Assembly (NCBI GenBank): GCA_021847165.1
Contig: JAJZUH010000049.1
Span: 1-11,160 of the forward strand
Origin: Pseudomonadota bacterium
GTDB taxonomy: Bacteria > Pseudomonadota > Gammaproteobacteria > Burkholderiales > Gallionellaceae
Length of the DNA stretch: 11,160 bases
Reading direction: 5' to 3'
Shown: positions 1 to 7,461 of the stretch, in pieces
Position numbering within the stretch: the stretch's first letter is position 1
Layout of the letters: every line of letters begins with the position of its first letter
The notes under the pieces: model-generated
Seen by the model: the letters and a program-made list of their open reading frames with translations, nothing else
Database searches by the model: none
Told to the model about the DNA's origin: nothing
Translations under genes and position numbers: made by a program

Positions 1-987
1 GTGCCGACGCTGGCCATCGGCCTGCTGCCGACGTACGCGGCGATCGGCATCTGGGCGCCGCTGCTGTTGCTGGCCCTGCGCGTGTTCCAGGGCGCGGCCA
101 TCGGCGGCGAAGTGCCCGGTGCCTGGGTGTTCGTTTCCGAGCATGTGCCGCAGCGCCATGTCGGTTTCGCCTGCGGCACCCTCACGGCGGGCCTGACCGG
201 CGGCATCCTGCTCGGCTCGCTGGTGGCGACGGCGGTGAATCGCGCTTATACGCCGGCCGAGTTGCTGGCGGACGGCTGGCGCATCCCGTTCATCCTGGGC
301 GGCGCGTTCGGGCTGGTGGCGGTTTGGCTGCGCCAGTACCTGCACGAGACGCCGGTGTTCAAGGAGATGCAGGCACGCCAGCAACTGGCCGACGAGTTGC
401 CCCTGAAGACGGTGGTGCGGGCACATCTGCCCGCGGTCGTGCTGACCATGTTGCTGACCTGGCTGCTGTCCGCCGCCATCGTGGTGATGATCCTGATGAC
501 GCCGACCCTGATCCAGAAGCTGTTTGCCATTTCAGCCGTGACGGCCTTGCAGGCCAACAGTGTGGCAACCCTGTTCCTGAGCATCGGCTGCATTACCTTC
601 GGCGCGCTGGCCGACCGTTTCGGCGCGGGCCGCGTGCTGGCGACAGGCTGCGTGGCGCTGGGGGCGTCCTCCTGGCTGCTGTACCGGCAATTGGGCGTGT
701 CGGCGGAGCACATCTATCTGCTGTACGGGCTGTGCGGTTTCTTCGTCGGCGTGATCGGCGTGGTTCCCAGTACCGCAGTCCGGCTCTTCCCCCCCGCGGT
801 ACGTTTTTCCGGCCTTTCCTTCGGCTATAACGTGGCGTATGCCGTGTTCGGCGGCCTGACGCCGGTGCTGGTGAGCCGGCTGTTGCCGCTCGACCCGCAG
901 ATTCCCGTGCATTACGTGGTTGCGCTCAGCGCGGCCGGCGTGGCGATGGGCCTGTATCTGCGGCGGCGGGAGCGGGTTATCGGATAG
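1..987 (+). CDS. MFS transporter, metabolite:H+ symporter type (5' partial)
   Basis: Inner-membrane secondary transporter of the major facilitator superfamily, closest in style to the MHS (ProP/KgtP-like) branch that moves organic acids, betaine or similar solutes with protons. The visible 328 residues are strongly hydrophobic. Family features are the LLPTYA-IGIWAP helix start (residues 9-20), the RVFQG-IGGE stretch (27-37), WRIPF followed by a helix and HETPVF at the end of the first half (93-120), a charged central loop (120-140), and the loop 8-9 motif GALADRFGAGR (201-211). The family is usually about 420-440 residues, so roughly the first 100 residues, with the first two or three helices, lie outside the window. 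The GTG at base 1 is probably internal, not the true start. The substrate cannot be told from sequence. The stop is TAG at 985-987, and an 86-base gap separates it from ispB. Confidence 0.85.
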   Translation: MPTLAIGLLPTYAAIGIWAPLLLLALRVFQGAAIGGEVPGAWVFVSEHVPQRHVGFACGTLTAGLTGGILLGSLVATAVNRAYTPAELLADGWRIPFILGGAFGLVAVWLRQYLHETPVFKEMQARQQLADELPLKTVVRAHLPAVVLTMLLTWLLSAAIVVMILMTPTLIQKLFAISAVTALQANSVATLFLSIGCITFGALADRFGAGRVLATGCVALGASSWLLYRQLGVSAEHIYLLYGLCGFFVGVIGVVPSTAVRLFPPAVRFSGLSFGYNVAYAVFGGLTPVLVSRLLPLDPQIPVHYVVALSAAGVAMGLYLRRRERVIG

Positions 988-1006
988 GATGGCTTTATGC
1001 GACAAT

Positions 1007-1030
1007 GCGCGCTCTGCGAAAAGAGCGCGT
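1007..1030 (+). other. GC-rich hairpin between the MFS gene and ispB
   Basis: CGCGCTCT (1008-1015) and AGAGCGCG (1022-1029) form a perfect 8-bp stem around the loop GCGAAA, and a G-U pair extends it at 1007/1030. It could end MFS transcription, but no T-run follows, so it is not a convincing intrinsic terminator. It could also lie in the ispB leader. A weak -10-like GACAAT with an upstream TG (998-1006) sits just before it. Confidence 0.4.
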
Positions 1031-1062
1031 AACAGCGCCGGTTAACACTCCGTATTCAGAAT

Positions 1063-1068
1063 AGGAAG
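1063..1068 (+). promoter_or_regulatory. Ribosome binding site fixing the TTG start of ispB
   Basis: AGGAAG lies 5 bases before TTG 1074-1076. There is no ATG or GTG at this position, and the protein begins here as E. coli IspB-like enzymes do, so this site supports the rare TTG start. Confidence 0.6.
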
Positions 1069-1073
1069 CATTT

Positions 1074-2036
1074 TTGGAAAACCTCAAGCAATTACTCGCT
1101 TCGGACATGGCGGCGGTGGATGCGGTGATTCGTACCCGTTTGCATTCCGAAGTGGCATTGGTCAACCAGGTCGGCGAATACATCATCAACAGCGGCGGCA
1201 AGCGCCTGCGCCCCGCGCTGGTGCTGCTTTCCGCGCAGGCTTTCGGTTATAGCGGCAGGCATCAGCACGAACTGGCGGCGGTGGTGGAGTTCATCCACAC
1301 CGCGACCCTGCTGCACGACGATGTGGTGGACGAATCCGAACTGCGTCGCGGGCGCGAGACGGCCAATGCGCTGTTCGGCAACGCGGCCAGCGTGCTGGTC
1401 GGCGATTTCCTGTATTCGCGTTCGTTCCAGATGATGGTCGAGGTGGGCGAGATGCGCGTGATGCAGACGCTGGCCGATGCCACCAACGTCATCGCCGAGG
1501 GCGAGGTGCTGCAACTGCTCAACTGCCACGATGCGGACGTGGATGTGCCCAATTACATGCGCGTCATCCATTGCAAGACCGCCAAGCTGTTCGAGGCCGC
1601 GATGCGGCTCGGCGCGATCCTCGGCCGCGCTTCCGCCGCCGAGGAAGAAGCGGCATCCAGATACGGCATGCATCTCGGCACTGCGTTCCAGCTGATCGAC
1701 GATGTGCTGGATTATTCGGCCGACGAGGCGCAGACCGGCAAACATCTCGGCGACGACTTGGCCGAAGGCAAGCCGACGCTGCCATTGATCCATGCGATGC
1801 GGCACGGCACCAGCGCACAGGCGGGCGTGGTGCGTGCCGCGATCGAACAGGGCGATGTGGGCAAGTTCGCCGAAGTGCTGGCGATCATCCGCGATACCGG
1901 GGCGCTCGACTTCACCCGGCAGCAGGCGCTGCGCGAGGCCGAGGCGGCTTGCGCGGCCATCGCCGCGTTTGCCGATTCTAAATACAAGCAGTGTCTGTTA
2001 GAATTGGCAAACTTTGCCGCAACGCGGCAATTTTAG
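1074..2036 (+). CDS. ispB: Octaprenyl (all-trans polyprenyl) diphosphate synthase
   Basis: Cytoplasmic class I trans-prenyltransferase that extends farnesyl diphosphate with isopentenyl diphosphate to make the long side chain of ubiquinone. It has 320 residues, the usual length. Visible motifs are GGKRLRP (41-47, substrate binding), the first Asp-rich motif DDVVD (82-86) inside HTATLLHDDVVDES, the second Asp-rich motif DDVLD (209-213), and GKHLGDDLAEGKPTLP (222-237). A small Ala at position 77, five residues before the first Asp, leaves the product pocket open as in long-chain synthases, which argues against GGPP or FPP synthase. The exact chain length (C40 or near) is inference. The start is TTG at 1074, supported by AGGAAG five bases upstream. 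The 3' end overlaps a terminator-like hairpin, so the gene is probably transcribed alone or with the MFS gene. Confidence 0.95.
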   Translation: MENLKQLLASDMAAVDAVIRTRLHSEVALVNQVGEYIINSGGKRLRPALVLLSAQAFGYSGRHQHELAAVVEFIHTATLLHDDVVDESELRRGRETANALFGNAASVLVGDFLYSRSFQMMVEVGEMRVMQTLADATNVIAEGEVLQLLNCHDADVDVPNYMRVIHCKTAKLFEAAMRLGAILGRASAAEEEAASRYGMHLGTAFQLIDDVLDYSADEAQTGKHLGDDLAEGKPTLPLIHAMRHGTSAQAGVVRAAIEQGDVGKFAEVLAIIRDTGALDFTRQQALREAEAACAAIAAFADSKYKQCLLELANFAATRQF

Positions 2037-2039
2037 TTT
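2014..2039 (+). terminator. Intrinsic terminator overlapping the ispB stop codon
   Basis: TTGCCGC (2014-2020) and GCGGCAA (2024-2030) make a perfect 7-bp stem with a 3-base AAC loop. TTTTAGTTT (2031-2039) follows directly, giving the classical stem plus U-run. The stem encodes the last residues of IspB, and the TAG stop (2034-2036) falls inside the T-run. It would separate ispB from tRNA-Pro. The 3-base loop is tight but allowed. Confidence 0.6.
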
Positions 2040-2043
2040 CACC

Positions 2044-2061
2044 GCAGGCCGGCTGGCCTGC
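2044..2061 (+). other. 7-bp hairpin immediately before tRNA-Pro
   Basis: GCAGGCC (2044-2050) and GGCCTGC (2055-2061) form a perfect stem with the 4-base loop GGCT, ending 5 bases before the tRNA. No T-run follows. It may be a tRNA precursor leader structure or chance in GC-rich DNA. Confidence 0.35.
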
Positions 2062-2066
2062 ATGAG

Positions 2067-2143
<77 letters not shown>

Positions 2144-2409
2144 ATCCAATTGGTCTTCCATCCTTACGATCGTCCATCCCCGCGCCTTGGCAGGCGTGCG
2201 CCAGGCAACGGCATTTGGCCGTTCGGCACAATCGGCCGGGCCGGGAGCGCAGGTGAGCTTGCGCGTAAAGCGCGGAAGATGGAGTATCCTTTTCATACAC
2301 ATATGCGGAACAACGGCGCGATGCGCGAGAGCAATCCGGTAGAAAAATTCACGATCCAGGCCGGGAAAATGGCCAGACTGGCGACACGCGGTTCGATGGC
2401 GGGTACGCC
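2144..2409 (+). other. Non-coding stretch with small hairpins before the haem-sensor gene
   Basis: There is no recognisable gene or known riboswitch in these 266 bases. Short stems are visible: GCCT(T)GGC/GCCAGGC with a bulge (about 2184-2206), AACGGC/GCCGTT around ATTTG (2207-2223), and GCGCA/TGCGC (2247-2264). An 87-codon open frame (2150-2413) ends in an ATGA overlap with the next gene. Its sequence looks low in coding character and resembles no family I know. No clear -35/-10 pair or strong Shine-Dalgarno is seen; GGCGGG (2398-2403) is the best ribosome-binding candidate for ATG 2410. Confidence 0.4.
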
Positions 2410-4884
2410 ATGAAAAACTGGTGGAGGTCTCTCGGGATCGGGACCAAGCTCAGCATCCTCATCCAGGGGATGCTCGTCGTCGTGCTGTTCATTGCCCACT
2501 TCTGGGTCATCAACCTGTTCAATGAAGGCATTCTGGATGAGGCCGAGCGGCGCGCCGAAATCTCCGCCGACGGAGTGATCAACGGCATGAACATGCTGAT
2601 GGTGACGGGCATGATCACCGACCCGGAGAACCGCCGGCTGTTCATCAGGAAGATGGGCGCATCGGAGAACGTGAGCGAACTGCGCATCATCCGCGCCAAA
2701 CAGGTGCAGGACCAGTTCGGCCCCGGCCTGCCTGAAGAACAGGTGAAGGACGACATGGATCGCCGCGCCATCGAATCGAAGCAGGCGCAGTTCGAACTGA
2801 GCGAAGAGCGCGGCATGCTGAAGCTGCGGGCCGTGGTGCCGTTCATCGCCCGCACCAATTTCCGCGGCACCAACTGCCTGAACTGCCACCATGTGCAAGC
2901 CGGCTCGGTGAACGGGGCTGCCAGCATCACCATCGACCTGACCGCCGAACTCAACAACATCAGGCACGCCAAGAACCTGCTGATATTGGGGCACATCCTG
3001 CTGCAGATCCTGCTGTTCTTTGCCATCAACTGGCTGATCCAGAGGTTCATGCAGCCGCTCGTCAAACTGCAGTCCACCATGGAGTCGATGCAGCTCAGCG
3101 GCAGCATGGAACAGTTCGTGCCGATCAGGCTGGAACAAGGCGCGCAGGACGAGATCGGCAAGCTCGGCCTGGCGTTCAACCAGATGTCCGAGGCGCTCTC
3201 CAATTCGGAGCGCTCGATGAAGCTGGCCGCATCGATCTATCAATCGAATGCCGATGCGATCATGGTCACGGACGAGAACAACCTGATCGTGGACGTGAAC
3301 CCCGCTTTCACCCGCATCACCGGCTATGCGCTGGAGGAGGTGCGGGGCAGGAACCCCAGGATCATGCAGTCCGGCAAGCATGACCAGGAATTCTACCGGC
3401 ACATGTGGCAGGCCATCCTGAACGAGGGCCATTGGCAGGGAGAGATCTGGGACAAGCGCAAGACCGGCGAGATCTACGTCAAGATGGCGCATATCAGCAT
3501 CCTGCGCCGTTCGGATGGCAGCGTATACCGCCATGTGGCGCAATTTTCCGACATCACCGAGAAGAAGCAGAAGGACGAGCTCATCTTCTGGCAGGCCAAT
3601 TACGACGCGCTGACCAGCCTGCCCAATCGCCGCCTGCTGAACGACCGGCTCGCGCATGCGCTTGCCGCCAACAAGCGCAACGAGGATTGCGGCGCGCTGA
3701 TGTTCCTCGACCTGGACAAGTTCAAGACGCTGAACGACACCCTGGGTCATGCCTATGGCGACATGCTGCTGGTCGAAGTGGCCTGGCGCATCAAGTCCTG
3801 CGTGCGCGAAGTGGATACGGTGGCGCGCATTGGCGGCGACGAATTCGTGGTGCTGCTGGAGAACCTCGGTGCAGACATCAAGGACGCCACGCAGGCGGCT
3901 GCGCATATCGCGGAAAAGATCCGCGCCAGCCTGTCCAGCCCCTATCAGCTCCACGACAAGGTGCATCACAGCTCGCCCAGCATCGGCGTCAGCCTGATAC
4001 ACGGCAACGGCGAGTCGGCTGAAGAATTGATCAAGCAGGCCGACATGGCGATGTACCAGGCCAAGGAAGCGGGACGCAATACCGTGCGCTTCTTCGATCC
4101 GCGGATGCAGCGCTCGGTAGAGGCGACCGCCACGCTGGAATCCGATCTGCGCCAGGCCCTCCACGAGGGGCAATTGCATCTCTACTACCAGATACAGGTC
4201 GACCGCGACCGCCGCCCGGTCGGTGCCGAGGCGCTGGTGCGCTGGATGCATCCTGTGCGCGGCATGGTGCCGCCGTCGCAGTTCATTCCCTTCGCCGAGG
4301 AAAGCTCGCTGATCCTCGACATCGGGCATTGGGTGCTGGACGAGGCCTGCCGGCAGCTCTCTGTGTGGAGCTATCACGAACGGACGCGCGAACTGGTGCT
4401 GGCGGTCAACATCAGTGCGCGGCAGTTCAAGCAGTCCGATTTCGTCGAACAGGTCGCGGCCGTGATCCGGAAATACGGCATCCAGCCGGCGCGCCTCAAG
4501 CTGGAATTGACCGAAAGCATCGCGCTGGAAGAAATCGATGTCATCACCGCGAAGATGCACGCGCTGCGAAGCGAGCTCGGCATTTCGCTGTCGCTGGACG
4601 ATTTCGGCACGGGCTATTCCTCCCTGTCCTACCTGAAGCGCCTGCCGCTCGACCAGATCAAGATCGACCAGGGCTTCGTGCGCGACATGACGGTGGACAG
4701 CAGCGATGCCGTGATGGTGAAGACGATCATCGACATGGCGCACAACTTCGATCTGGAAGTGATCGCCGAGGGGGTCGAGACCGCGGCCCAGCTGGCCCTG
4801 CTGGAACAGTACGGCTGCGTGGTGTTCCAGGGCTACCTGTTCGGCCGGCCGGTGCCGGCGGCCGAGTTCGAGGCGCATCTGTAG
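2410..4884 (+). CDS. Membrane haem-c sensor HAMP-PAS-GGDEF-EAL protein
   Basis: Predicted cyclic-di-GMP turnover enzyme of the inner membrane, 824 residues. A first membrane helix (about 13-36) is followed by a periplasmic domain (about 37-188) that resembles the DUF3365/Tll0287-like PAS fold and carries C156-L-N-C159-H160, a CxxCH motif for covalent haem c. A second helix (about 189-211), HAMP (about 210-265) and a PAS domain (about 270-383, ending DITEKK) follow. The GGDEF domain has an intact GGDEF (475-479) and an inhibitory RxxD site (466-469) five residues before it. The EAL domain keeps EAL (607-609), N667, ELTES (699-703), DDFGTG (730-735), K751/D753, EGVE (787-790) and QGYLF (807-811), so both cyclase and phosphodiesterase could be active. 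Haem attachment and the signal (redox state, O2 or NO) are inference. The gene ends just before a new promoter and is probably its own transcription unit. Confidence 0.93.
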   Translation: MKNWWRSLGIGTKLSILIQGMLVVVLFIAHFWVINLFNEGILDEAERRAEISADGVINGMNMLMVTGMITDPENRRLFIRKMGASENVSELRIIRAKQVQDQFGPGLPEEQVKDDMDRRAIESKQAQFELSEERGMLKLRAVVPFIARTNFRGTNCLNCHHVQAGSVNGAASITIDLTAELNNIRHAKNLLILGHILLQILLFFAINWLIQRFMQPLVKLQSTMESMQLSGSMEQFVPIRLEQGAQDEIGKLGLAFNQMSEALSNSERSMKLAASIYQSNADAIMVTDENNLIVDVNPAFTRITGYALEEVRGRNPRIMQSGKHDQEFYRHMWQAILNEGHWQGEIWDKRKTGEIYVKMAHISILRRSDGSVYRHVAQFSDITEKKQKDELIFWQANYDALTSLPNRRLLNDRLAHALAANKRNEDCGALMFLDLDKFKTLNDTLGHAYGDMLLVEVAWRIKSCVREVDTVARIGGDEFVVLLENLGADIKDATQAAAHIAEKIRASLSSPYQLHDKVHHSSPSIGVSLIHGNGESAEELIKQADMAMYQAKEAGRNTVRFFDPRMQRSVEATATLESDLRQALHEGQLHLYYQIQVDRDRRPVGAEALVRWMHPVRGMVPPSQFIPFAEESSLILDIGHWVLDEACRQLSVWSYHERTRELVLAVNISARQFKQSDFVEQVAAVIRKYGIQPARLKLELTESIALEEIDVITAKMHALRSELGISLSLDDFGTGYSSLSYLKRLPLDQIKIDQGFVRDMTVDSSDAVMVKTIIDMAHNFDLEVIAEGVETAAQLALLEQYGCVVFQGYLFGRPVPAAEFEAHL

Positions 4885-4904
4885 CGCGGCGGCCGCGCAA
4901 AGCG

Positions 4905-4935
4905 GCGACAACGCCGGCGCCATCCTGAATATAAT
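4905..4935 (+). promoter_or_regulatory. Sigma-70-type promoter upstream of the 531-aa gene
   Basis: A perfect -10 TATAAT lies at 4930-4935. The best -35 is GCGACA (4905-4910), matching four of six bases of TTGACA at a long 19-base spacing. Transcription would start near 4942, about 28 bases before ATG 4970. AGAAGG (4957-4962) is a good ribosome binding site seven bases before that ATG. Confidence 0.5.
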
Positions 4936-4969
4936 GTGGCCCACCGTTTAACCGGCAGAAGGTCGAACC

Positions 4970-6565
4970 ATGTTCAGTCTGTTTGAAGCGAAACCGGATC
5001 ACCCCCTGTTCGACCTGGACGAAGCCAGGCGCCTGATCGCCGAGTTGCCGGAGGACGACCGCTACAAGGCGCTGGGAGACATCACCTTCTGGCTGGACTC
5101 GATCAAGACCACCAGGGGTTTCCATCCCGAGGTCCGCATCGCCATCATCCTGCTGCTGGACGAAACGGCGCTGCCGCTGCATGCGGAGTTGCTGCACCAG
5201 TATCTCGGCGCGCCGCACCTGCAGGACTTCAAGGGCGTGCATCTGTGGCAGGGGGTGCACGCTTATGCCAAGGCGCTGGCCGAAGCCTATGCCGCCAGCA
5301 TCGCCGAATATCAGGCAGCGAAGAACAAGTCCACCGAGTTCAGGCAGCAGCTGCCGCTGATCTGCGTCAGGTGGGTGCGCGCCATCGGCGAACAGCTGAA
5401 ACTGGAGCTGATGCGCTATCTCGATATCGAGCCTGCCGTGTGGCAGCAGCTGGCGGCGTGCCAGCGCTTCGTCGAATCGGAGCAGATCGCCGAGAGCATG
5501 GTGCTGCCGTATGCGGGCCACGTCATCCATGTCAGCCCGCAGCGCGAACTGCTGCGGGCATTGCTGCTGTATGTCTCCGCTCCGGACGAACTCGCCCCCG
5601 ACCAGATCGAGGTGAGCCACCGCATCGCCGGCCGCCTGGCAAGCTTCTTCGACCTCAAGCGCGAAGCGGATGCCGATTGCCCCTACCGCTTCGACCTTGC
5701 CGCTGCCGCCGCACCGCGCCGCACCGACGGGACGGACACGCCGGACAGCCGCTATTTCGGCGCGGTGCGCGCCTTGCCGGCAGTGGAGAAGATCGAGAAG
5801 CAGAATGAAGACGACCCGGTCTGGCAGGAGCGCCGCTTCGGCAGCGAATTCACCCCCTCGGGCAAGCTGACGGTGCTCAAGCACCTGCTGGCCTGGTGGA
5901 CGCGGCAACCGCCGTTGCGCCATCAGGACCATCGCGGCATCGATACGAAAGTCGATGTGATCCACGGTTTCCGCCTGATCAGCCAGATGGTGACGCGCAT
6001 CGAACTGGCCGCCTCCGCCGAGGGCGGCGAGCAGGCCGGGCGGATCGGCCTGGCGGCGGACGAGCCGGTGGATTACAGCGCCGAAGCCTGGACAGTCACC
6101 GACATCAGTGTCGACGAGATCGGCGTCCGGCTGGCCAAAAGCGAGGGAAACTGGGTCAAGATCGGCGACCTGTGCGGCATCCGGACCCAGAACAACCCGC
6201 TCTGGTGGGTCGGCACGATCCGACGTATCCATACCGATGCGCAGGGCGCCGTGCATCTGGTCATCGCCATTGTCGCCAAGAAGCCGCTCTCGATCTGGCT
6301 GCGCGCGCTCGGCAAGGGCGCGGAGAAAGCCTCCAACTGGGAGACCAGTTCCGGCTCGTTCCAGTACACCTACCTGCCGGCCATCGTCCTGCCGGACGCG
6401 CACAACAGCTACCGCAACGCCACCCTGCTGCTGGAGCCCGGCGCCTTTGTGCCGGGCAACTATTATCAGGCGCTGATGGGCGAGAACAGCCGCGAACTCA
6501 AGCTGCTGAATCTGCTGGCGGAGGGCGAGGATTTCGAGCAGATCGGCTTCGAATGGCTGGCATGA
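4970..6565 (+). CDS. Conserved-looking protein of unknown function, 531 aa
   Basis: I do not recognise a named family. The protein has no signal peptide and no membrane helix, so it is probably cytoplasmic. The N-terminal part (about 10-230) looks mainly alpha-helical, with many Leu, Ala, Glu and Gln residues. A low-complexity linker (about 243-260, Ala-rich then Asp/Thr-rich) follows. The C-terminal half (about 340-475) looks rich in beta strands. TDIS-V-DEIGVRL (377-388), KIGDL-GIR (397-405) and LWWVGTIRRI (411-420) recall PilZ-like barrels, but the spacing does not fit the canonical (D/N)xSxxG motif and no clear RxxxR is seen, so c-di-GMP binding is only a suggestion. Its place directly after a GGDEF-EAL gene makes that idea attractive. 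It has its own promoter and a clear ribosome binding site. No frameshift is apparent, and the protein ends with a TGA stop. Confidence 0.85.
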   Translation: MFSLFEAKPDHPLFDLDEARRLIAELPEDDRYKALGDITFWLDSIKTTRGFHPEVRIAIILLLDETALPLHAELLHQYLGAPHLQDFKGVHLWQGVHAYAKALAEAYAASIAEYQAAKNKSTEFRQQLPLICVRWVRAIGEQLKLELMRYLDIEPAVWQQLAACQRFVESEQIAESMVLPYAGHVIHVSPQRELLRALLLYVSAPDELAPDQIEVSHRIAGRLASFFDLKREADADCPYRFDLAAAAAPRRTDGTDTPDSRYFGAVRALPAVEKIEKQNEDDPVWQERRFGSEFTPSGKLTVLKHLLAWWTRQPPLRHQDHRGIDTKVDVIHGFRLISQMVTRIELAASAEGGEQAGRIGLAADEPVDYSAEAWTVTDISVDEIGVRLAKSEGNWVKIGDLCGIRTQNNPLWWVGTIRRIHTDAQGAVHLVIAIVAKKPLSIWLRALGKGAEKASNWETSSGSFQYTYLPAIVLPDAHNSYRNATLLLEPGAFVPGNYYQALMGENSRELKLLNLLAEGEDFEQIGFEWLA

Positions 6566-6702
6566 GCGCCACAACGGGCTGGATGCAAACGGAAAAGGCA
6601 GCTAACATCCGTTCCCGCGGTTCGCGCCAGTTGCGCCGGACCGATCGCCAACGAACATGACACCGACCTTGCCTGCTTCCATCTTCGATCCCGATCTGCC
6701 TT
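6566..6702 (+). promoter_or_regulatory. Intergenic region, probable surE operon promoter
   Basis: This 137-base gap is the only sizeable non-coding space before the five-gene run, so the operon promoter should lie here or further upstream. TAACAT (6603-6608) is a plausible -10, but the -35 at the right distance (TGGATG, 6580-6585) matches only three bases. An imperfect inverted repeat around GCGCCAGTTGCGC lies near 6625-6637. No Shine-Dalgarno precedes the surE start. Confidence 0.3.
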
Positions 6703-7461
6703 ATGCGCATCCTGCTCAGTAACGACGACGGCTATTTCGCGCCCGGTCTGGCCTGCCTGGCCCAACATCTTGCCGCCATCGCCGAAGTGACCGTGGTCGC
6801 CCCCGAACGCGACCGCAGCGGCGCCAGCAACTCGCTGACCCTTAACCGTCCGCTCAACCTGCGCAAAGCATCCAGCGGATTCTATTATGTCGACGGCACG
6901 CCGACCGATTGCGTGCACCTGGCGGTGACCGGCATGCTGGATACGCAGCCGGACATGGTGGTGTCCGGCATCAACGCCGGCGCCAACATGGGCGACGACA
7001 CCATCTATTCCGGCACGGTGGCGGCTGCGACCGAAGGCTTCCTGCTGGGCATCCCGGCCATCGCGGTGTCGATGGTGAGGCACGATCCCGCGCATTACGA
7101 TACGGCGGGCAGGGTGGCGGCGGAGCTGGTGCGGCGCTTCATGGCCGAAACCGCGCCCAAGCCCTGGCTGCTCAACGTGAATGTGCCGGATGTGCCCTAC
7201 GAGCAGCTGCAGGGCATGCAAGTCACGCGTTTGGGAAAGCGTCACAAGGCAGAGCCGGTGATCAAGAGCAGCAACCCGCATGGGCAGCCGGTGTACTGGG
7301 TGGGCGCCGCTGGCAAGGCGCAGGATGCCGGCGAGGGGACGGATTTCCATGCGACCTCGCAGGACCGCGTCTCGATCACCCCGCTGCAGATCGACCTTAC
7401 GCAATACAGCCAGCTGGATGCGGTGCGCTCATGGCTGAGTGCGGGCGGAGGCCGGCAGTGA
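6703..7461 (+). CDS. surE: 5'/3'-nucleotidase SurE
   Basis: Cytoplasmic metal-dependent phosphatase that removes phosphate from nucleoside 5'- and 3'-monophosphates and is linked to stationary-phase survival. It has 252 residues, the normal length. The N-terminus [11 protein letters not shown] is canonical, with metal-binding D8 and D9. S39 lies in [11 protein letters not shown] and N91 in [25 protein letters not shown] (89-112 region), together making the known metal site. The ATG at 6703 is chosen because the family starts exactly here, although the ribosome binding site is weak. It is the first gene of a five-gene overlapping run, and its stop overlaps the GTG of pcm. No truD-like gene lies upstream as in enterobacteria. 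Confidence 0.97.
   Translation: MRILLSNDDGYFAPGLACLAQHLAAIAEVTVVAPERDRSGASNSLTLNRPLNLRKASSGFYYVDGTPTDCVHLAVTGMLDTQPDMVVSGINAGANMGDDTIYSGTVAAATEGFLLGIPAIAVSMVRHDPAHYDTAGRVAAELVRRFMAETAPKPWLLNVNVPDVPYEQLQGMQVTRLGKRHKAEPVIKSSNPHGQPVYWVGAAGKAQDAGEGTDFHATSQDRVSITPLQIDLTQYSQLDAVRSWLSAGGGRQ
7447..7451 (+). promoter_or_regulatory. Ribosome binding site deciding the GTG start of pcm
   Basis: GGAGG sits inside the end of surE, six bases before GTG 7458. It favours this start over the in-frame ATG at 7485 and fits translational coupling through the GTGA overlap. Confidence 0.7.

Noticed and set aside
4884..4898. GCGCGG/CCGCGC hairpin just after the GGDEF-EAL stop
   Set aside because: The stem is short, with a 3-base loop and no T-run. 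It is not a convincing terminator in DNA this GC-rich.
2293..4944. An 883-codon open frame on the minus strand, opposite the GGDEF-EAL gene
   Set aside because: It is a mirror of a high-GC coding frame. Its product is rich in His, Arg, Gln and Asp with no domain, while the + strand frame has full HAMP-PAS-GGDEF-EAL motifs.
4727..6574. A 615-codon open frame on the minus strand, opposite the 531-aa gene
   Set aside because: Same GC-driven shadow pattern. The + strand frame has the promoter, a ribosome binding site and protein-like composition.
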